A DNA stretch of 64,000 bases, taken from the NCBI GenBank assembly GCA_016286785.1, contig JAEEUB010000001.1:1-64000 (forward strand). The letters are read 5' to 3'. Made by a program: the position numbers and the translations under genes. Shown piece after piece: positions 1 through 9,574 of the stretch. The first letter of the stretch is position 1; each line of letters opens with the position of its first letter. This stretch comes from Candidatus Saccharimonadota bacterium (GTDB taxonomy: Bacteria > Patescibacteriota > Saccharimonadia > Saccharimonadales > Saccharimonadaceae). The notes beneath the pieces are model-generated. The model had not been told where the DNA came from and did not search any database. It saw only the letters and a list, made by a program, of their open reading frames with translations.

Positions 1-2126
1 TTATAATTTGTTTTTCCGTTTTCGTCAGAGGTTGCCGTTTTTTCCAAATAGCTTTTCATTCCACTCAAATCGCCAGCAGAAAATTCAAACTGCCAAAATT
101 CTGGTTTTGGACCTTTCTCGTCAAAATATTGCGCAATTTCTTGATTCGATAAACCTAAAACCTTTTTAGGCGTGTCAGTCTTGCGTAAAGTATCTAAATA
201 TCTTTGTTGAATCGGTGATAAAGTAGCATATATTTCAGGGCAAGAACATAAAAACCCTCTATTATTGCCGTAATAGCCGTCAGCAAACAAATCTTCTGCC
301 AATTTAGGTGTCAAATCACCATCCTCGTCAAAGTATTGTGCAAGGTCGGTAGTCCTAAGTGAACCAAGCTGATTACCTGGATGCTTTGCTATTAACTCTA
401 CTAGACTTCTTCTTCTTGGAGTTAATTCGCCCAATAAATCTGGATGCTCTAGCAGATAACTCTCCGTTTGGTAAGAATCTATGGCTTCCTGCATGCCGCT
501 AGAGAAATGACTTTTCCATATTGGGTCGAATTTTTCTATAATACTTCTAACACCATAATCAAAAATCGCCATTTCTCTTGCCGTATCAGATATCCCATCC
601 TCGTCAAATAATAGTCTGTATCCATCTCTATTTTGATATTGGAATCGGAGAACACTATTAACCGCTTCTTTCACGGAACGTCGTTTATCTTGCTCTTTAA
701 TGTCTCTATAGGATGAGTCATTCTCATCATAGAATGGATCTTCTGTCCACTGTAAGCCATTGGATGCTTCTGCTATAACTGAATTAAGCCCAATAACAAA
801 ACCTCTGTCTGGCCCACTTAGTAGGTCTGGATTATTGAGAATGAAATTTAGAGGATTATTTTCTTGGTCATCAGATTCACTATAGTCTCTGGCCATTTCC
901 GCAATCATAGAACCAGAAGAATGCTTATCCGCTTTCTTTGCTAGAGCACTTAATTCGTCTTCACCAGTTTCGCGTGAACGCTGTTCCCAAAATAGCGCAA
1001 AGGCATCTTTCCCGCTGCACCTTAAACTTCCTAATATTGGCATATCTTTACTGTATCTATGGTTGCTGATGGCATTGTTTAAGGCTTGGAATTTATATTG
1101 ATACATAGAATCGACAGTATCCTCACTTATCAAAGAGAACTTTTCCGCTATGCTTTGTTTTGTAATACAGTCATAATCTGAGAATAAAGAATCTACGCCG
1201 TTTCTAAACGGCTCGTACCCCATTTTACGCAAAAAATCAATCCCTCTTCTCGATTGTTCTATCTGTTTAGCCACAGAAGCAGATTCCTCCTCTATTTTAT
1301 AGTGGGACCATTCGAGGGCATAATCTATAGCCTTATCACCAAAAGACTGCACGTCAACGTTTTGCCGAATAATATCGCAAACTTCAGGGATATTATATCT
1401 TTCTACTATCTCAGACATCTCAGCCAAGGATGCTACATCGTCGCTTGAAGAAAATTTGTGGCGTCCTACTGCAAATTGTCGGTCGTAATAGCTGCTATTT
1501 TCTTTGTTTAGCGAATCATTCATCTTTGCAACGATACTCTCAGCAATTAGCAAAGCAGGTCTTTCTGGCTCTATACCAACCCTGGCCATGTCTTCTATTT
1601 TTTCTAAAGATGTCTTATATCTACGTTGACCACCTTCAGTAACAATATATTCTGGCTGTGACAGTTTTACTCTCATGTAGTTATTTGCGATACTAGGATT
1701 ATCTAGATTGACTTTTCCGCTCTCTACAAGGCTGATGACTTTTAACCTGTCTTTCCATTGACTGCGGCCAATCCCCCTATGGTTACCATTCACTAATTTA
1801 TCTATTTGTCTCACCTGCCTGTCTGATAGAAATCTTCTGATTATGCTACCTAGTATTGGCGCCGATGTCGCTGGAGTAGTTTCGGTACCGTAAATCTGAG
1901 AGACGGGCTGTTCTTTTTGCGCTTCTGTCCTACTGGCGAAGGATTCTCGCACCTTTGCTGCAGCCAATTGTAATTCTACTTCTTTTTGCTCAGGTGACTT
2001 TTGTTCGGAATTATTCGCTGGTTCTTTCTTGCCACGAAAACCTTCTTCACCTATTTTTTCTAAATCACTCCATTGGGTCTCTACGGTTGAATCTGGTATA
2101 TCATTCGATAATTCGTGGTTTTTCAT
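1..2126 (-). CDS. Large hypothetical protein, 3' part beyond the window start (partial)
   Basis: Open minus-strand frame read from ATG at 2126 (MKNHELSNDIPDSTVETQWSDLEKIGEEGFRG...) towards position 1. Missing from the ORF track because it has no stop in the window. I checked the first ~900 bases and the 5' end codon by codon for stops; the middle was read less carefully. Confidence 0.75.
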   Translation of the reverse strand, partial: MKNHELSNDIPDSTVETQWSDLEKIGEEGFRGKKEPANNSEQKSPEQKEVELQLAAAKVRESFASRTEAQKEQPVSQIYGTETTPATSAPILGSIIRRFLSDRQVRQIDKLVNGNHRGIGRSQWKDRLKVISLVESGKVNLDNPSIANNYMRVKLSQPEYIVTEGGQRRYKTSLEKIEDMARVGIEPERPALLIAESIVAKMNDSLNKENSSYYDRQFAVGRHKFSSSDDVASLAEMSEIVERYNIPEVCDIIRQNVDVQSFGDKAIDYALEWSHYKIEEESASVAKQIEQSRRGIDFLRKMGYEPFRNGVDSLFSDYDCITKQSIAEKFSLISEDTVDSMYQYKFQALNNAISNHRYSKDMPILGSLRCSGKDAFALFWEQRSRETGEDELSALAKKADKHSSGSMIAEMARDYSESDDQENNPLNFILNNPDLLSGPDRGFVIGLNSVIAEASNGLQWTEDPFYDENDSSYRDIKEQDKRRSVKEAVNSVLRFQYQNRDGYRLLFDEDGISDTAREMAIFDYGVRSIIEKFDPIWKSHFSSGMQEAIDSYQTESYLLEHPDLLGELTPRRRSLVELIAKHPGNQLGSLRTTDLAQYFDEDGDLTPKLAEDLFADGYYGNNRGFLCSCPEIYATLSPIQQRYLDTLRKTDTPKKVLGLSNQEIAQYFDEKGPKPEFWQFEFSAGDLSGMKSYLEKTATSDENGKTNY

Positions 2127-2363
2127 ATAAATATTCTCGGAAACTTTGCTGCCTCATAGCCGAGTGGAACATTCGCTATGAAGTGTTCTTAACTTCATTT
2201 TCTGCAGTAAGCGATTAAATCAACTGGAGCGAGTGCTCCACGCAGGGTTTAATTCTTTACTTGCCTTGTTTAGAGGCAACTTACAATAAAATTGAAATTC
2301 AGAACAACACAATTATACCATGAAGGCGAGGTTATATACATAAACATAATAAAATGTGACGCT

Positions 2364-2633
2364 TTAAATCTCACACCAGATACTTTTTAGTTCTTCGAGC
2401 TTTTTAATCCTAGCCTCAAACTCGTCTTTCATTAACTGCTTATACTCTTTTTCGTTTAAGCTTTTAATCCAGAGTTTTTCTTCCATATCACCTGCAAAGA
2501 GCATTTCTTCAGCTTCTAGCTCCATCAAATCTATACGGGCTTCTTCGACTCCGGGAGCTTCGTCCTCAGTTATGCGGCTATAGCAAGGATGGTCTTTGCT
2601 ATTTAAGTATTTCATTAGAACTAGTTTTTTCAT
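2364..2633 (-). CDS. Small charged hypothetical protein (89 aa)
   Basis: ORF track; acidic/basic composition; same strand as neighbours. Confidence 0.5.
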   Translation of the reverse strand: MKKLVLMKYLNSKDHPCYSRITEDEAPGVEEARIDLMELEAEEMLFAGDMEEKLWIKSLNEKEYKQLMKDEFEARIKKLEELKSIWCEI

Positions 2634-2666
2634 AAACTATTTTTTGTTCTATTGTAATTTTGATTG

Positions 2667-2771
2667 TTAGACGAGGCCCGGTAGCATATCAGGAGTTAGC
2701 TTCGCAATCGTTCCATCGCAAAGCTCTGCTTCACCATCAATCTCGCACAACTCGCATTCCATATTCAACAT
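2667..2771 (-). CDS. Possible 34-aa Cys-containing peptide MLNMECELCEIDGEAELCDGTIAKLTPDMLPGLV
   Basis: Manual translation; purine-rich GGGAGATAAGTGAGG upstream; below the ORF-track length cutoff. Confidence 0.3.
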   Translation of the reverse strand: MLNMECELCEIDGEAELCDGTIAKLTPDMLPGLV

Positions 2772-3117
2772 AGTAAATTAATTATGCCTCACTTATCTCC
2801 CTTAATATATCGGGCAAACGCTAAAGCGACAAAACGGCACAGATAGGATACTTTTGCCTGTATGATATAACATGGGATAGCCAGCTACTCTTCGTATATA
2901 CGACGTCGGAGTTTTTCCTCTATGTCCTCTTTATACGCGAGTAAAACCTGGTTAATTAAGCCCCACCATTCGGGGGTTGTAAATATTTTTCGGTTATTTT
3001 GTTACGCTATTAATATAAGATTTAATGATGGGCATTCTTAGTTTGTCTTTCCCTCTATTGCTAGCATTTAGATAATTTAACGATATAAAAACCGTCGCCT
3101 TTAGGATGCAGATAATA

Positions 3118-5088
3118 CTACCAGCCGCCCCCTCCGCCTCCGCCGCCCCCTCCGCCGGAGAATCCACCACCGCCAGATGATCCGCCTCCGCCGCCGCTGC
3201 TAGAAGAAGACCAACTCCCACTACCGCTGCTGATGTTGACTGGCTCATGGTAGTTCGTAGAAGACACTATTGCCCTGCTAACCTCACGAGAAATATCTAA
3301 TAATACCACACTGCGCAATATATCGGAGTTTATGGTTTCATCAATATTCTCGATTTGATAGTACTTCTCCAGCTCCTCCATCCAGCTTTCTTCCGCGCCA
3401 AACAAGCTTGCCCATGGCAACAATTTCTCGTACAATTTTATGATTCCTTCGCTAGATGTGTCCGCCCCCTTCACCGATTGCAAAAATTTTAGTCTGTCTG
3501 CTTCTGCCATCTTAATATACAGTTCCAACCCCTCCAGGTATTTTGCTAACTTAATACCTTTTTCGGTGTATCGTTTGTACTTATTTGTTTGCCGTTTCAA
3601 TACGCTAGATGTTATACAAGAAGCAATGAATACTATGAGTATCGCCAATAATGCATTATTGCCACCCACGATGATTGCATTTCTGCTCTGCACCGACAAA
3701 ACATTCGCAATACTCATCAAAGCTCCTACTTCCCTAAACACCATAAACAAATAGGGCCCCACTATAATCAATAAATAACCCCCCATTATAACTGCCAAAA
3801 TCGGATGCATTGCTGTGAATTTGTTCTTAGTTCCGCTCTTCTCTCTTATAAGATATCCATGCCCCTCTAATTTCCTTATAGCATCCTTTTTATAATCTTC
3901 TGCGCATGATGCTAAATATCTTGATGCTTTATGTTTTTGAATTGGGTATTCCTCCCCTTTGGCCAGCTCGCCATTTCCGGCTATGATGTTCAGCATTTCT
4001 CTTTGTGAACCGCTCAGCTCTTCTGGCGCTACATTTAGTGTCGCCGCCCAATTGTATTTTTTGTTATCTTCGATTTTTCTAATGGTTATGGCTTTATTAA
4101 CTGCCAGCTCTAGCAATGTTGCCACATACGACGATTGTGTCTTTTTTAGATATATCTGTTCGCCATCTGCTACATATATATTATCTGGCGGCAGATATTG
4201 TGGTGCTACAAATGTATTATTATATAAATCATGCTGCGCCTTCGCAGTCTTTCGCCACTTGTAATATTTTTTGATTAAAAATATCGCAGCCAACGCTATT
4301 TCACCAACCAGCAAAATTATTAATATATAATTTTTTTCCAATACTACTCTGAACGTATCTGGCTGGAACTGTGTGACGAAAGTTAGATTTTCCCCAGCTT
4401 TCAAATTTACCGCCTCAAAACTATAGCCATCTTCAGTAGGTGTAATTGCACACCTGTCTTTGCCTTGCTCGCCGTAACGCCCCACGTAGCACCAGGCTTG
4501 ATCAAACATATTTTTATGAATATCTTCTGGCATGTGTAGCCTAGCTGTCACTTGACCGAAACCCTGTTTCCATCCTGTACCATTAGTGTCCCAATACAAC
4601 TCTTGAAAAGCCTTTTTTGCATTATCTATTCCACTCACATTTTCGCCATCCGCTGTAAATTCTGTAATTACATCGGTATAATCATACTCTAGGGTGTAAA
4701 CTTGTTTATCATGCACATATTCGCTCGCGCTGCCTATATACACCGTAAAATACCCGTCATCCTCTACAATTTTGTTTATGTTTTCTGGTTTGCCGTTGCG
4801 GAGCACTGTTAAATTCAGAGCACTCCTGCTCGTTACGGTCCTGTTTTTCCCGCCTTGATTAGTGTAGGGTATCATCCGCGTAATGCCGTGGTTTTGGTTC
4901 GTCTCCGGAAATATCGCGGTCAGCACTTCCTTTACATGCAAGTTGCTCGTCCCGTCTTCTAGTTTTGTCAGATAATAGTCTGCTGTAAAATCTTCAAAAT
5001 AAAAACTCTGGGCGTCTGCAAAAGTGTTATGAATTGGCGTCAAAATCAGTGCAAGTACTACGCCTAGAAACAAGTGTTTTATTTTCAT
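3118..5088 (-). CDS. DUF2207-type predicted membrane protein with Ser/Gly-rich C-terminal tail
   Basis: Signal peptide, N-terminal DUF2207-like region, TM segments, C-terminus SSGGGGFSGGGGGGGGGGGW. TATGAT box 6 nt before the ATG. Confidence 0.8.
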   Translation of the reverse strand: MKIKHLFLGVVLALILTPIHNTFADAQSFYFEDFTADYYLTKLEDGTSNLHVKEVLTAIFPETNQNHGITRMIPYTNQGGKNRTVTSRSALNLTVLRNGKPENINKIVEDDGYFTVYIGSASEYVHDKQVYTLEYDYTDVITEFTADGENVSGIDNAKKAFQELYWDTNGTGWKQGFGQVTARLHMPEDIHKNMFDQAWCYVGRYGEQGKDRCAITPTEDGYSFEAVNLKAGENLTFVTQFQPDTFRVVLEKNYILIILLVGEIALAAIFLIKKYYKWRKTAKAQHDLYNNTFVAPQYLPPDNIYVADGEQIYLKKTQSSYVATLLELAVNKAITIRKIEDNKKYNWAATLNVAPEELSGSQREMLNIIAGNGELAKGEEYPIQKHKASRYLASCAEDYKKDAIRKLEGHGYLIREKSGTKNKFTAMHPILAVIMGGYLLIIVGPYLFMVFREVGALMSIANVLSVQSRNAIIVGGNNALLAILIVFIASCITSSVLKRQTNKYKRYTEKGIKLAKYLEGLELYIKMAEADRLKFLQSVKGADTSSEGIIKLYEKLLPWASLFGAEESWMEELEKYYQIENIDETINSDILRSVVLLDISREVSRAIVSSTNYHEPVNISSGSGSWSSSSSGGGGGSSGGGGFSGGGGGGGGGGGW

Positions 5089-5129
5089 ATTTCTATCATA
5101 CCATATTCAAAAAAGTGCGGGCTCCGAAC

Positions 5130-5580
5130 TCATTTCTTTTTGATGGCTGTCACTTCGATTTCGATTTTCGCACCTTTTCTTGTCATGCCGTTCACTTCGA
5201 TCATTGTCGAGACTGGCACGGATTTTTTGAAGTATTTGTCTCGTATCGGCGATACTACAGAAAAATCATTCATGTCAGTTAAATATATGACTGCCTTGAC
5301 GACATCATCTAGGCTCGCTCCGGCTTGCTCCAATACGCGCTCGATTTCTCCAAATACTAGTTCCGTCTGTTCAGCTATATCACTCGTGATAATTTCGTCA
5401 TTGTCGTTTTTTTGGCGCCTGAAAGCCTGAAACGAATACGAGATAAGAATCTCCAAGCGTATTGCTTGACACGAAATCTCCAGAAAAAGAAATCGTAAAG
5501 TTAGTTAAATATATTTTGAAGTATTTGAAGCTAAAAGGCGGACTCTGGAAGCATACGCTGTTTTTAACTTCCGTCTTCAA
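5130..5580 (-). pseudogene. RidA/YjgF-family protein split by a frameshift at an A7 run
   Basis: N-terminal piece ...LGDSYLVFVSGFQAPKKRQ* lies in one frame and C-terminal piece NDNDEIITSDIAEQTELVFGEIERVLEQAGASLDDVVKAVIYLTDMNDF... in another. Removing one A from the homopolymer (T7 on + strand, 5407-5413) restores QAPKNDNDEIITSDIAEQT. Exact start uncertain. Confidence 0.7.
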
Positions 5581-6643
5581 TTCGCTCTTTTATTACTACT
5601 ATTCCATCTTGGCCTAGTATAGCTATAAGGTTTTTAACAAATTCTTCTTCAGTAGAACTCGCTTCCTTTACGATTCGCAATTTATCTTCGTAATTGCCTA
5701 GATATTTTGTGATTCGTTCTCCAACTTCTCCAGTTTTAAAGAAAGATTTTACTTCTTCGAGAAGGGCGCTTCTTTCTTGTTTTATTCGTCCGGAAACAGG
5801 GTTGTCTCTATTTGCCCAAAATTCTTTAACATTTTCAGAAACTTCTCTGTCGTCATGTCTATCGGTGGGTTCGCCATAAATATCTGTTCGAATCAAATAA
5901 ATCGGCGCTCCAAAAAACTCTGCTGCTTTTTTAGCCTCATCACTTATTGCATCTCGTGAGTCTCCAAAAATGATTATTGAATCTGGTCTTGTTCTGCCAT
6001 TTATCTCTACTTCATTCCAGGGGGTTAAGCTATCCATAGTGCCAGTAGATTCTAACAATTCATCTGGGCTCATCACTTGGTCTTTGTATTGTCCCATTTT
6101 GCCAATATCCCTCAATATCCCATGGTCAACTGGTGCTGCACTCAAAAAATCACCATCATTTAGGTTATTAAAGCCGAATATCAGACCGCTTTTATTAAAC
6201 AAATTCATCTTTTTATCCGAGATTAAAGATGTTGAAATACAATCTCTAGATGCATTAGTCCACCGCTCTAAATCAATATTTTTTGGCTGATTTCCAAGCG
6301 ATTGCCCTACTGCTCCAATAACAGAAACAAGCATTTTAAAGTCTGAGCCAACAAATTCATATCCGTCAATTGTCTTACCGTCAACTTCGATAGGAAATTT
6401 TATCACGCCTTCTTTATCGGTTTCGTATGCTCTAGTCAATTCACTCTGGTATTGTTTTTCTGCCTTCGATCTAGCAACCTCTCTATTATTATTTTTGATA
6501 TTCTTATCTGCCTCTAAATGCATAACTTCTCCCCTGAAATTAGGGAACTCACCTGGATTTTGCCATAACGCGCCTTCAGGCGGCAAAGGCTCAACATTGT
6601 CTGTTTGCTCAGATCGATCAATCGTTCCCTCGGAATTGTTCAT
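5564..6643 (-). CDS. Hypothetical protein (start probably MNNSEG at 6643 rather than 6718)
   Basis: Long ORF 5564..6718; TATAAT just upstream of the internal ATG; no domain recognised. Confidence 0.65.
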   Translation of the reverse strand: MNNSEGTIDRSEQTDNVEPLPPEGALWQNPGEFPNFRGEVMHLEADKNIKNNNREVARSKAEKQYQSELTRAYETDKEGVIKFPIEVDGKTIDGYEFVGSDFKMLVSVIGAVGQSLGNQPKNIDLERWTNASRDCISTSLISDKKMNLFNKSGLIFGFNNLNDGDFLSAAPVDHGILRDIGKMGQYKDQVMSPDELLESTGTMDSLTPWNEVEINGRTRPDSIIIFGDSRDAISDEAKKAAEFFGAPIYLIRTDIYGEPTDRHDDREVSENVKEFWANRDNPVSGRIKQERSALLEEVKSFFKTGEVGERITKYLGNYEDKLRIVKEASSTEEEFVKNLIAILGQDGIVVIKERIEDGS

Positions 6644-7027
6644 ATCATTTATATTATATAATACTTTTAGCTTCTCTTGCCGACCTTCTCTATATATTTT
6701 TAAAACCTGGCTTAACAAGCCCTACCAAAATACCTCGAACTTAACATTTCTCACCTAATAGTGTGGCCATTCAAAATCCTTGTAAATATGCCGCAATAAA
6801 ACAATGAGCACACTCTCTCTATGATCGTCTGACGCTATCATCGCTAATACGCTCTAGTAACCACATCGCCATCATTATCGCTATTGGTTCTATGCTCATT
6901 ATCGCTAGCCTCGTCGCATCTTTCATCTACTGGAATCATTTACTCATCCACTCCCATATTTTGCCTCTTTAAACCCACGTAATACTAGGAGGTTATTATT
7001 TTTTACGTCAAAACAGACATCAAAAAC

Positions 7028-7055
7028 TTGACATTTTGGCAAAATAATTTATAAT
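7028..7055 (+). promoter_or_regulatory. Consensus sigma70-type promoter TTGACA-N16-TATAAT
   Basis: TTGACA 7028-7033, TATAAT 7050-7055, upstream of the beta-helix gene. Confidence 0.8.
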
Positions 7056-7104
7056 ATAAAACCAATAGTCCTACATATCTAAAAAAAGATTGGAGGAGAG
7101 TACA

Positions 7105-7836
7105 TTGGCAAAAAAGTACATCTTACTAAAAGATGAAAGGATAACGTTTACGATTGACAGCGAGCGCATCATCGTGTACAGAATTCAGTCCCTGATTGAC
7201 ATACCAAAGCATGGCATAGAGAAGGGCCAGAAAGGAGGCTTCATCAGTAGCGAAGATAACCTCCCCAACACGAGCGAGAATAGCGCTTGGGTCGGCGATC
7301 TCGCAGTGGTCTGCGAGCGAGCAAAAGTCGAAGGCGATGCACTCGCTGCTGGAAAATCGTTCATTCGTGGCAAAGTTACAATCAAAGACAGCGCAAGGAT
7401 AACGGATAATGCCCAAGCCCGTGGCGAAGTCATAATCGAAGGCAATGCCATCGTAGGAGGCAACGTCAGATTGTCTAACAAAGTAGTAGTCTCTGGCAAC
7501 ACTCATCTTTCTGGCGATGCCGAGTTGTGGGATCATGCCGAAATCGGAGGGTCTTCGTCAATCGGCAAAAAAGCCAAAATCCACGGCTTTGCCAGAGTTA
7601 TTAACGCTCTGGTCCGAGGCAACGCAGAAGTATCTGGCAATGCCGAGGTACTGGATGGAGATGTTGGCGAAAACGCAGTCGTCACTGGCCACGCCGTGGT
7701 AGAAGAGAATGCGGCGATCGGCGGCGGCATTAGGCTTAAAGGCAAGGTAAAAGCCAGCGGTGCCAAGTTATTTGGCAAAGGCATCTTCACTCGTGGGGTC
7801 TTCACCAGACACCAATCGCTCCAACACCATCAGTAA
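7105..7836 (+). CDS. Left-handed beta-helix (hexapeptide-like repeat) protein, YdcK-like
   Basis: N-terminal GGFISSEDNLPNTSENSAWVGDLAVVCERAKVEGDA followed by G-N-A-x-V/I repeats. TTG start at 7105 preceded by GGAGGAG; the ORF track begins in the SD at 7090. Confidence 0.7.
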   Translation: MAKKYILLKDERITFTIDSERIIVYRIQSLIDIPKHGIEKGQKGGFISSEDNLPNTSENSAWVGDLAVVCERAKVEGDALAAGKSFIRGKVTIKDSARITDNAQARGEVIIEGNAIVGGNVRLSNKVVVSGNTHLSGDAELWDHAEIGGSSSIGKKAKIHGFARVINALVRGNAEVSGNAEVLDGDVGENAVVTGHAVVEENAAIGGGIRLKGKVKASGAKLFGKGIFTRGVFTRHQSLQHHQ

Positions 7837-7846
7837 GATAAAAGTT

Positions 7847-7875
7847 ACGCCCGCAGGAATCCTGCGGGCGTTTCT
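7847..7875 (+). terminator. Rho-independent terminator
   Basis: ACGCCCGCAGG-AAT-CCTGCGGGCGT followed by TTTCTT. Confidence 0.85.
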
Positions 7876-7893
7876 TATGTTATAATATAAGAT

Positions 7894-8931
7894 ATGAATT
7901 TGGAGCAATATGAAAAAGAGCTAAAACAAATTGATGATTTTTTGGCACGGCCAGACTCATATACCGACCCCGATTTTGCGAGCAAAAATAAGCGCGCCGT
8001 CACCATACGCGAAATTCTTGAACTGAACAAAAAAATTGAACATTTTTCCACAAGCCTAACAGAGGCCGAAAGCTTAGTAAATGATCCCGAGCTAGGCGAA
8101 ATAGCAAAAGAAGACGTAATAAATCTTAAATCAGAAATTGAAGCAGCTAAGGCCCGTCTCGAAGAGCTTCTTATCCCACGTGACCCAGCCGATGATAAAC
8201 CGGCCATTATCGAAATTCGTGCTGGCGCCGGTGGTGACGAAGCTTCCCTGTTTGCTGGTGAGTTATATCGCATGTATCTTAAATATGCCGAATCTCACAA
8301 TCTAAAACCAGAACTTATTTCCGAAAACCTTAACGAAGCCGGCGGCACCAAAGAAGTAATCTTTAAACTATCCGGCGAAGATGCCTATGGTCAGCTTAAA
8401 TTTGAAGGTGGCGTTCACAGGGTTCAACGCGTTCCAGTTACCGAATCGCAAGGCCGCATTCATACCTCCACCGTAACAGTAGCAGTACTACCAGAAGCCT
8501 CTGAGCAAGAACTCGAAATCAATCCAGAAGATTTGCGTATCGATATTTATCGCTCAGGCGGCCATGGCGGCCAAGGAGTTAATACTACCGATTCCGCAGT
8601 CCGAATCACGCATCTACCAACCGGCATAGTAGTAGCAATGCAAGATGAAAGAAGCCAACAACAAAACCGCATCAAAGCCATGAATATTTTGCGCTCTCGT
8701 CTTCTAGAAAAGAAAAAGGAAGAAGAAATCAAAAATGCCTCCGAGGCGCGCAAATCTCTAATCGGTACTGGTGATCGTTCCGAAAAAATCCGCACTTATA
8801 ACTTTCCCCAAGATCGCGTCACCGACCATCGTATTCATTATTCCCGCTCGAATATTCCAGCTGTAATGAACGGCGACATCGAAGACATTATAAAAGAATT
8901 AGTAAAGCATGAACGAGGGCTCCAAAATTAA
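7894..8931 (+). CDS. prfA: Peptide chain release factor 1
   Basis: [26 protein letters not shown] (GGQ motif); RF1-type [21 protein letters not shown] 7 nt before ATG. Confidence 0.95.
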   Translation: MNLEQYEKELKQIDDFLARPDSYTDPDFASKNKRAVTIREILELNKKIEHFSTSLTEAESLVNDPELGEIAKEDVINLKSEIEAAKARLEELLIPRDPADDKPAIIEIRAGAGGDEASLFAGELYRMYLKYAESHNLKPELISENLNEAGGTKEVIFKLSGEDAYGQLKFEGGVHRVQRVPVTESQGRIHTSTVTVAVLPEASEQELEINPEDLRIDIYRSGGHGGQGVNTTDSAVRITHLPTGIVVAMQDERSQQQNRIKAMNILRSRLLEKKKEEEIKNASEARKSLIGTGDRSEKIRTYNFPQDRVTDHRIHYSRSNIPAVMNGDIEDIIKELVKHERGLQN

Positions 8932-9574
8932 TTTTTACGGACGTGATTTTATCATTACACCCGACGTTTTAATTCCCCGCCCCGAAACCGAAATGATAGT
9001 AGATGCGGTGCTAAATTTAGCGGGCAAATCCTATCTTCCGGGCGTAAAACCAGGACCCAAAATACTACCCAATAATCCACAAATCCTCGATGTTGGCACA
9101 GGCTCTGGATGCATTGCGATTACTTTAGCCCTAGAACTACCAGAAGCAAGCATCACCGCTTCCGACATTTCTGAATCCGCTCTAGCAGTTGCTCAGCAAA
9201 ATGCCGAGACTCTAAATGCAAAAATCGACTTTACCCAGTCAGACCTACTAGATAATATCTCTACCGATTACGATTTAATTGTCGCCAATCTTCCCTACGT
9301 AGACGAAAACTGGGATTGGGTAGACAAAGATGCTTTGGCGCGCGAGCCTGCGATTGCCTTGTACGCGAAAGATGGTGGGCTAGCAATAATCAAAAAACTA
9401 GTCAACCAAGCAAGCAAGCGCAAAATCAAATATCTCATCCTAGAAGCAGATCCCTGCCAACATAAACAAATAATAGAATGTGCATCAAATAATCACTATT
9501 TCCTGCGGGAAACCCGAGGATTCGTTCTAGTCTTAAAACAATCTATCGAGACGGACGCTGATAATTCCAATTAG
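8909..9574 (+). CDS. prmC: Release factor glutamine methyltransferase, HemK/PrmC family (short form)
   Basis: [22 protein letters not shown] motifs; overlaps the prfA 3' end. Confidence 0.88.
   Translation: MNEGSKINFYGRDFIITPDVLIPRPETEMIVDAVLNLAGKSYLPGVKPGPKILPNNPQILDVGTGSGCIAITLALELPEASITASDISESALAVAQQNAETLNAKIDFTQSDLLDNISTDYDLIVANLPYVDENWDWVDKDALAREPAIALYAKDGGLAIIKKLVNQASKRKIKYLILEADPCQHKQIIECASNNHYFLRETRGFVLVLKQSIETDADNSN

Noticed and set aside
2994-3248. 84-aa ORF MSQSTSAAVVGVGLLLAAAAEADHL...
   Set aside because: Alternative frame over the Gly-codon-rich tail of the DUF2207 gene; low complexity, not independent coding.
5407-5413. Programmed -1 frameshift on A_AAA_AAA in ridA
   Set aside because: The downstream frame needs a +1 (or -2) shift, not the -1 shift a slippery heptamer gives; a homopolymer indel or transcriptional slippage fits better.
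7126-7536. 136-aa and other ORFs antisense to the beta-helix gene
   Set aside because: Shadow ORFs created by repeat codon bias on the opposite strand; the + frame has the promoter, SD and terminator.
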